DNA of 64,000 nucleotides from Nematopogon swammerdamellus (lineage: Eukaryota > Arthropoda > Insecta > Lepidoptera > Adelidae), in NCBI GenBank assembly GCA_946902875.1, contig OX336348.1:11619741-11683740 (forward strand), in the 5' to 3' direction. A program made the translations under genes and the position numbers. The notes under the pieces were generated by a model. It searched no databases and was not told where the DNA came from. It saw only the letters and a list, made by a program, of their open reading frames with translations. Of this stretch, positions 62,873 to 64,000 are shown piece after piece (within the stretch, counting starts at the first letter, position 1; each line of letters opens with the position of its first letter).

Positions 62873-63557
62873 GCTAAACTATGTAGTCAAAAATACAATG
62901 AACAAAAATAATCAAAACAAACAAGCATATCAACTCGGCGCCTCCTCCTCCGACACAGAACAAACAAACACACAAATAAAAACAAGAAACAAACAGAATG
63001 ATCTTCCAACCCGGCCGGTCACCGTGGAAGAGTACGACCATAACCCTCCAAAAACAGATACCACAAAGACAAATAACAGAAACAAAGAAAAAACACAACA
63101 ACTACATATAGCAACATACAATGTTAGAACCCTATCGTCATACGAACGCTTATTAGAATTAGAGGAAGCAATACAGGAAACAAAGTACGATGTTATAGGA
63201 ATATCCGAAACAAGACGGCTAGGTACGAACATAGAAGAGCATAAAAACTTTATATTTTGTCACGTGGGTCACACACCCGGCCTATATGGAGTAGGCTTTA
63301 TAATAAACAAAGTACATAAAAACAGTATAGAGAGCTTTACTGGCATGACGGAACGAATCGCTGTACTAAACATGAACATTCAAGGCTTCATAATCTCTAT
63401 TATACAGGTGTACGCACCAACGGAAGCGGCAAGTGATGAAGAAATAGAAGAATTCTACAAAACGATTGACAAAGCTCTGGACACTGCACAAAAAATGTCA
63501 TACTTATGGGAGACTTCAATGCAAAGATCGGGCTTCCTAAGAAAGAAGAACATATAG
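62871..63557 (+). pseudogene. RTE polyprotein continuation: linker and endonuclease N-terminal half
   Basis: The frame continues the coiled-coil protein (MLNYVVKN...), passes a Lys/Asn-rich linker and enters the APE-type endonuclease at LHIATYNVRTLSSYERLLEL. Motifs: YDVIGISETRRLG, CHVGHTPGLYGVGFIINK and IIQVYAPTEAASDEEIEEFY. A frame change at 63490-63506 moves the conserved GDFNAKIG motif into another frame; the last residues of this frame are spurious. Confidence 0.8.
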
Positions 63558-64000
63558 TAACAAAACAATTCGGGTGCGGAGTAAGGAACGGAAGAGGTCA
63601 GAGACTAGTGGAATTTGCATTAGAGCATAAACTAACTATAATAAACACATGTTTTAAGAAGAAACCAAACAGAAGATGGACATGGAGATCTCCGGACGGA
63701 AAAATTAAAAACGAAATAGATTATATATTATCAAACCAACCGAGACTATTCCAAGATATTGGTACTATGAACTTAAACTACCCGTCAGACCATAGAATAA
63801 TCAGAGCAAAAGTAAAAATAACTAAACTAAAGAAAAGTAGAGCTAATTACAGTACTAATCATACAAACCAACTAAAATTTGAAGAAGAAATATCGAAATA
63901 CAGGGAAACCTTATCAGAAATTATATCAAGTCAATGCACTTTCCACGGAAACACCTCAGTACAAACCCATTACGATAATATTACAAATGCAATCACAACG
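63497..64000 (+). pseudogene. RTE endonuclease C-terminal half (partial at window edge)
   Basis: In the frame starting VILMGDFNAKIG the endonuclease continues: GCGVRNGRGQRLVEFA, INTCFKKKPNRRWTWRSPDG, NEIDYIL and the SDHRIIRAKV motif, then the linker to RT. It is open to the last base of the window. These are the signature blocks of RTE-clade endonucleases. Together with the preceding entry it forms one domain broken by a single frameshift. Confidence 0.8.

Larger units (their letters stand above)
58831..64000 (+). mobile_element. RTE-type LINE, interrupted, running off the right edge
   Basis: A leader with a two-copy ~52-bp direct repeat (from gccatctagcgg at 59141 and 59193) precedes an N-terminal coiled-coil protein at 59333. 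The frame is cut at 60066 by an inserted LINE and resumes at 62866-62872 after a 7-bp duplication, then runs into an APE-type endonuclease with RTE hallmarks. The RT would lie beyond 64000. The left boundary is approximate. Confidence 0.7.

Noticed and set aside
1..64000. tRNA, rRNA, snRNA or microRNA genes
   Set aside because: No cloverleaf with A/B boxes, rRNA core or recognisable small RNA was noticed by eye. A tRNAscan or Rfam search could overturn this.

Overview
The window reads as gene-poor, repeat-dense DNA from a moth or butterfly (Lepidoptera). Support comes from the AT-rich background, the many short interspersed repeats I recognise as typical of lepidopteran genomes (the GCCCGCGGCT-type element, the gtcgtaaaaggcgac-type LINE tail, the gcctacgccgtctg-type repeat), an errantivirus related to the TED/17.6/297 group, and Jockey-, CR1-like and RTE-type LINEs. 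I find no convincing single-copy host protein-coding gene, tRNA, rRNA or CRISPR array. Almost every long reading frame belongs to a transposable element.

Layout. 1-3.65 kb: 3' fragments of one LINE family (called LINE-A here) and of a second LINE tail family. 4.36-5.29 kb: a CpG-rich block. 7.4-7.9 kb: a compact unit with a heat-shock element, TATA box and poly(A) signal. 8.5-9.5 kb: first 68-bp minisatellite array. 10.3-13.5 kb: fragments of Mutator-like and hAT transposases, the latter broken by a ~1.06 kb inverted-repeat element. 13.96-16.77 kb: an element with ~226-bp terminal inverted repeats holding a perfect hairpin and the second 68-bp array. 17.1-17.9 kb: 130-bp minisatellite. 18.15-18.8 kb: Mutator-like transposase fragment. 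19.54-24.20 kb: a full-length Jockey-type LINE on the minus strand with both ORFs open and a 14-bp target-site duplication; its 5' end plus flank is tandemly duplicated. 24.7-29.3 kb: scrambled LINE fragments. 32.4-40.1 kb: a complete errantivirus with 312-bp LTRs and a 4-bp target duplication; gag is open, pol and env each carry one in-frame stop. 41.3-43.6 kb: a large imperfect palindrome and two oppositely oriented Mutator-like fragments.

44.15-56.51 kb is a stack of nested insertions. A second Jockey-type element is cut by a CR1/Jockey-superfamily LINE (LINE-B), whose ORF2 is cut in turn by a ~6.07 kb composite holding a foldback element, ~31 copies of the 68-bp minisatellite, 66 perfect TCCTG units and another LINE (LINE-C). 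The outer Jockey copy is cut again near its end by a LINE-A 3' fragment almost identical to the one at the left edge of the window.

58.8-64 kb: an RTE-type LINE runs off the right edge. Its N-terminal coiled-coil protein is interrupted by a 2.8 kb LINE of the restriction-like-endonuclease class (R2/HERO-like) with open RT and nuclease domains and a 7-bp target duplication. I consider this the most unusual item. The genes do not form a pathway; the relationships are insertional, and they give a relative order of invasion.
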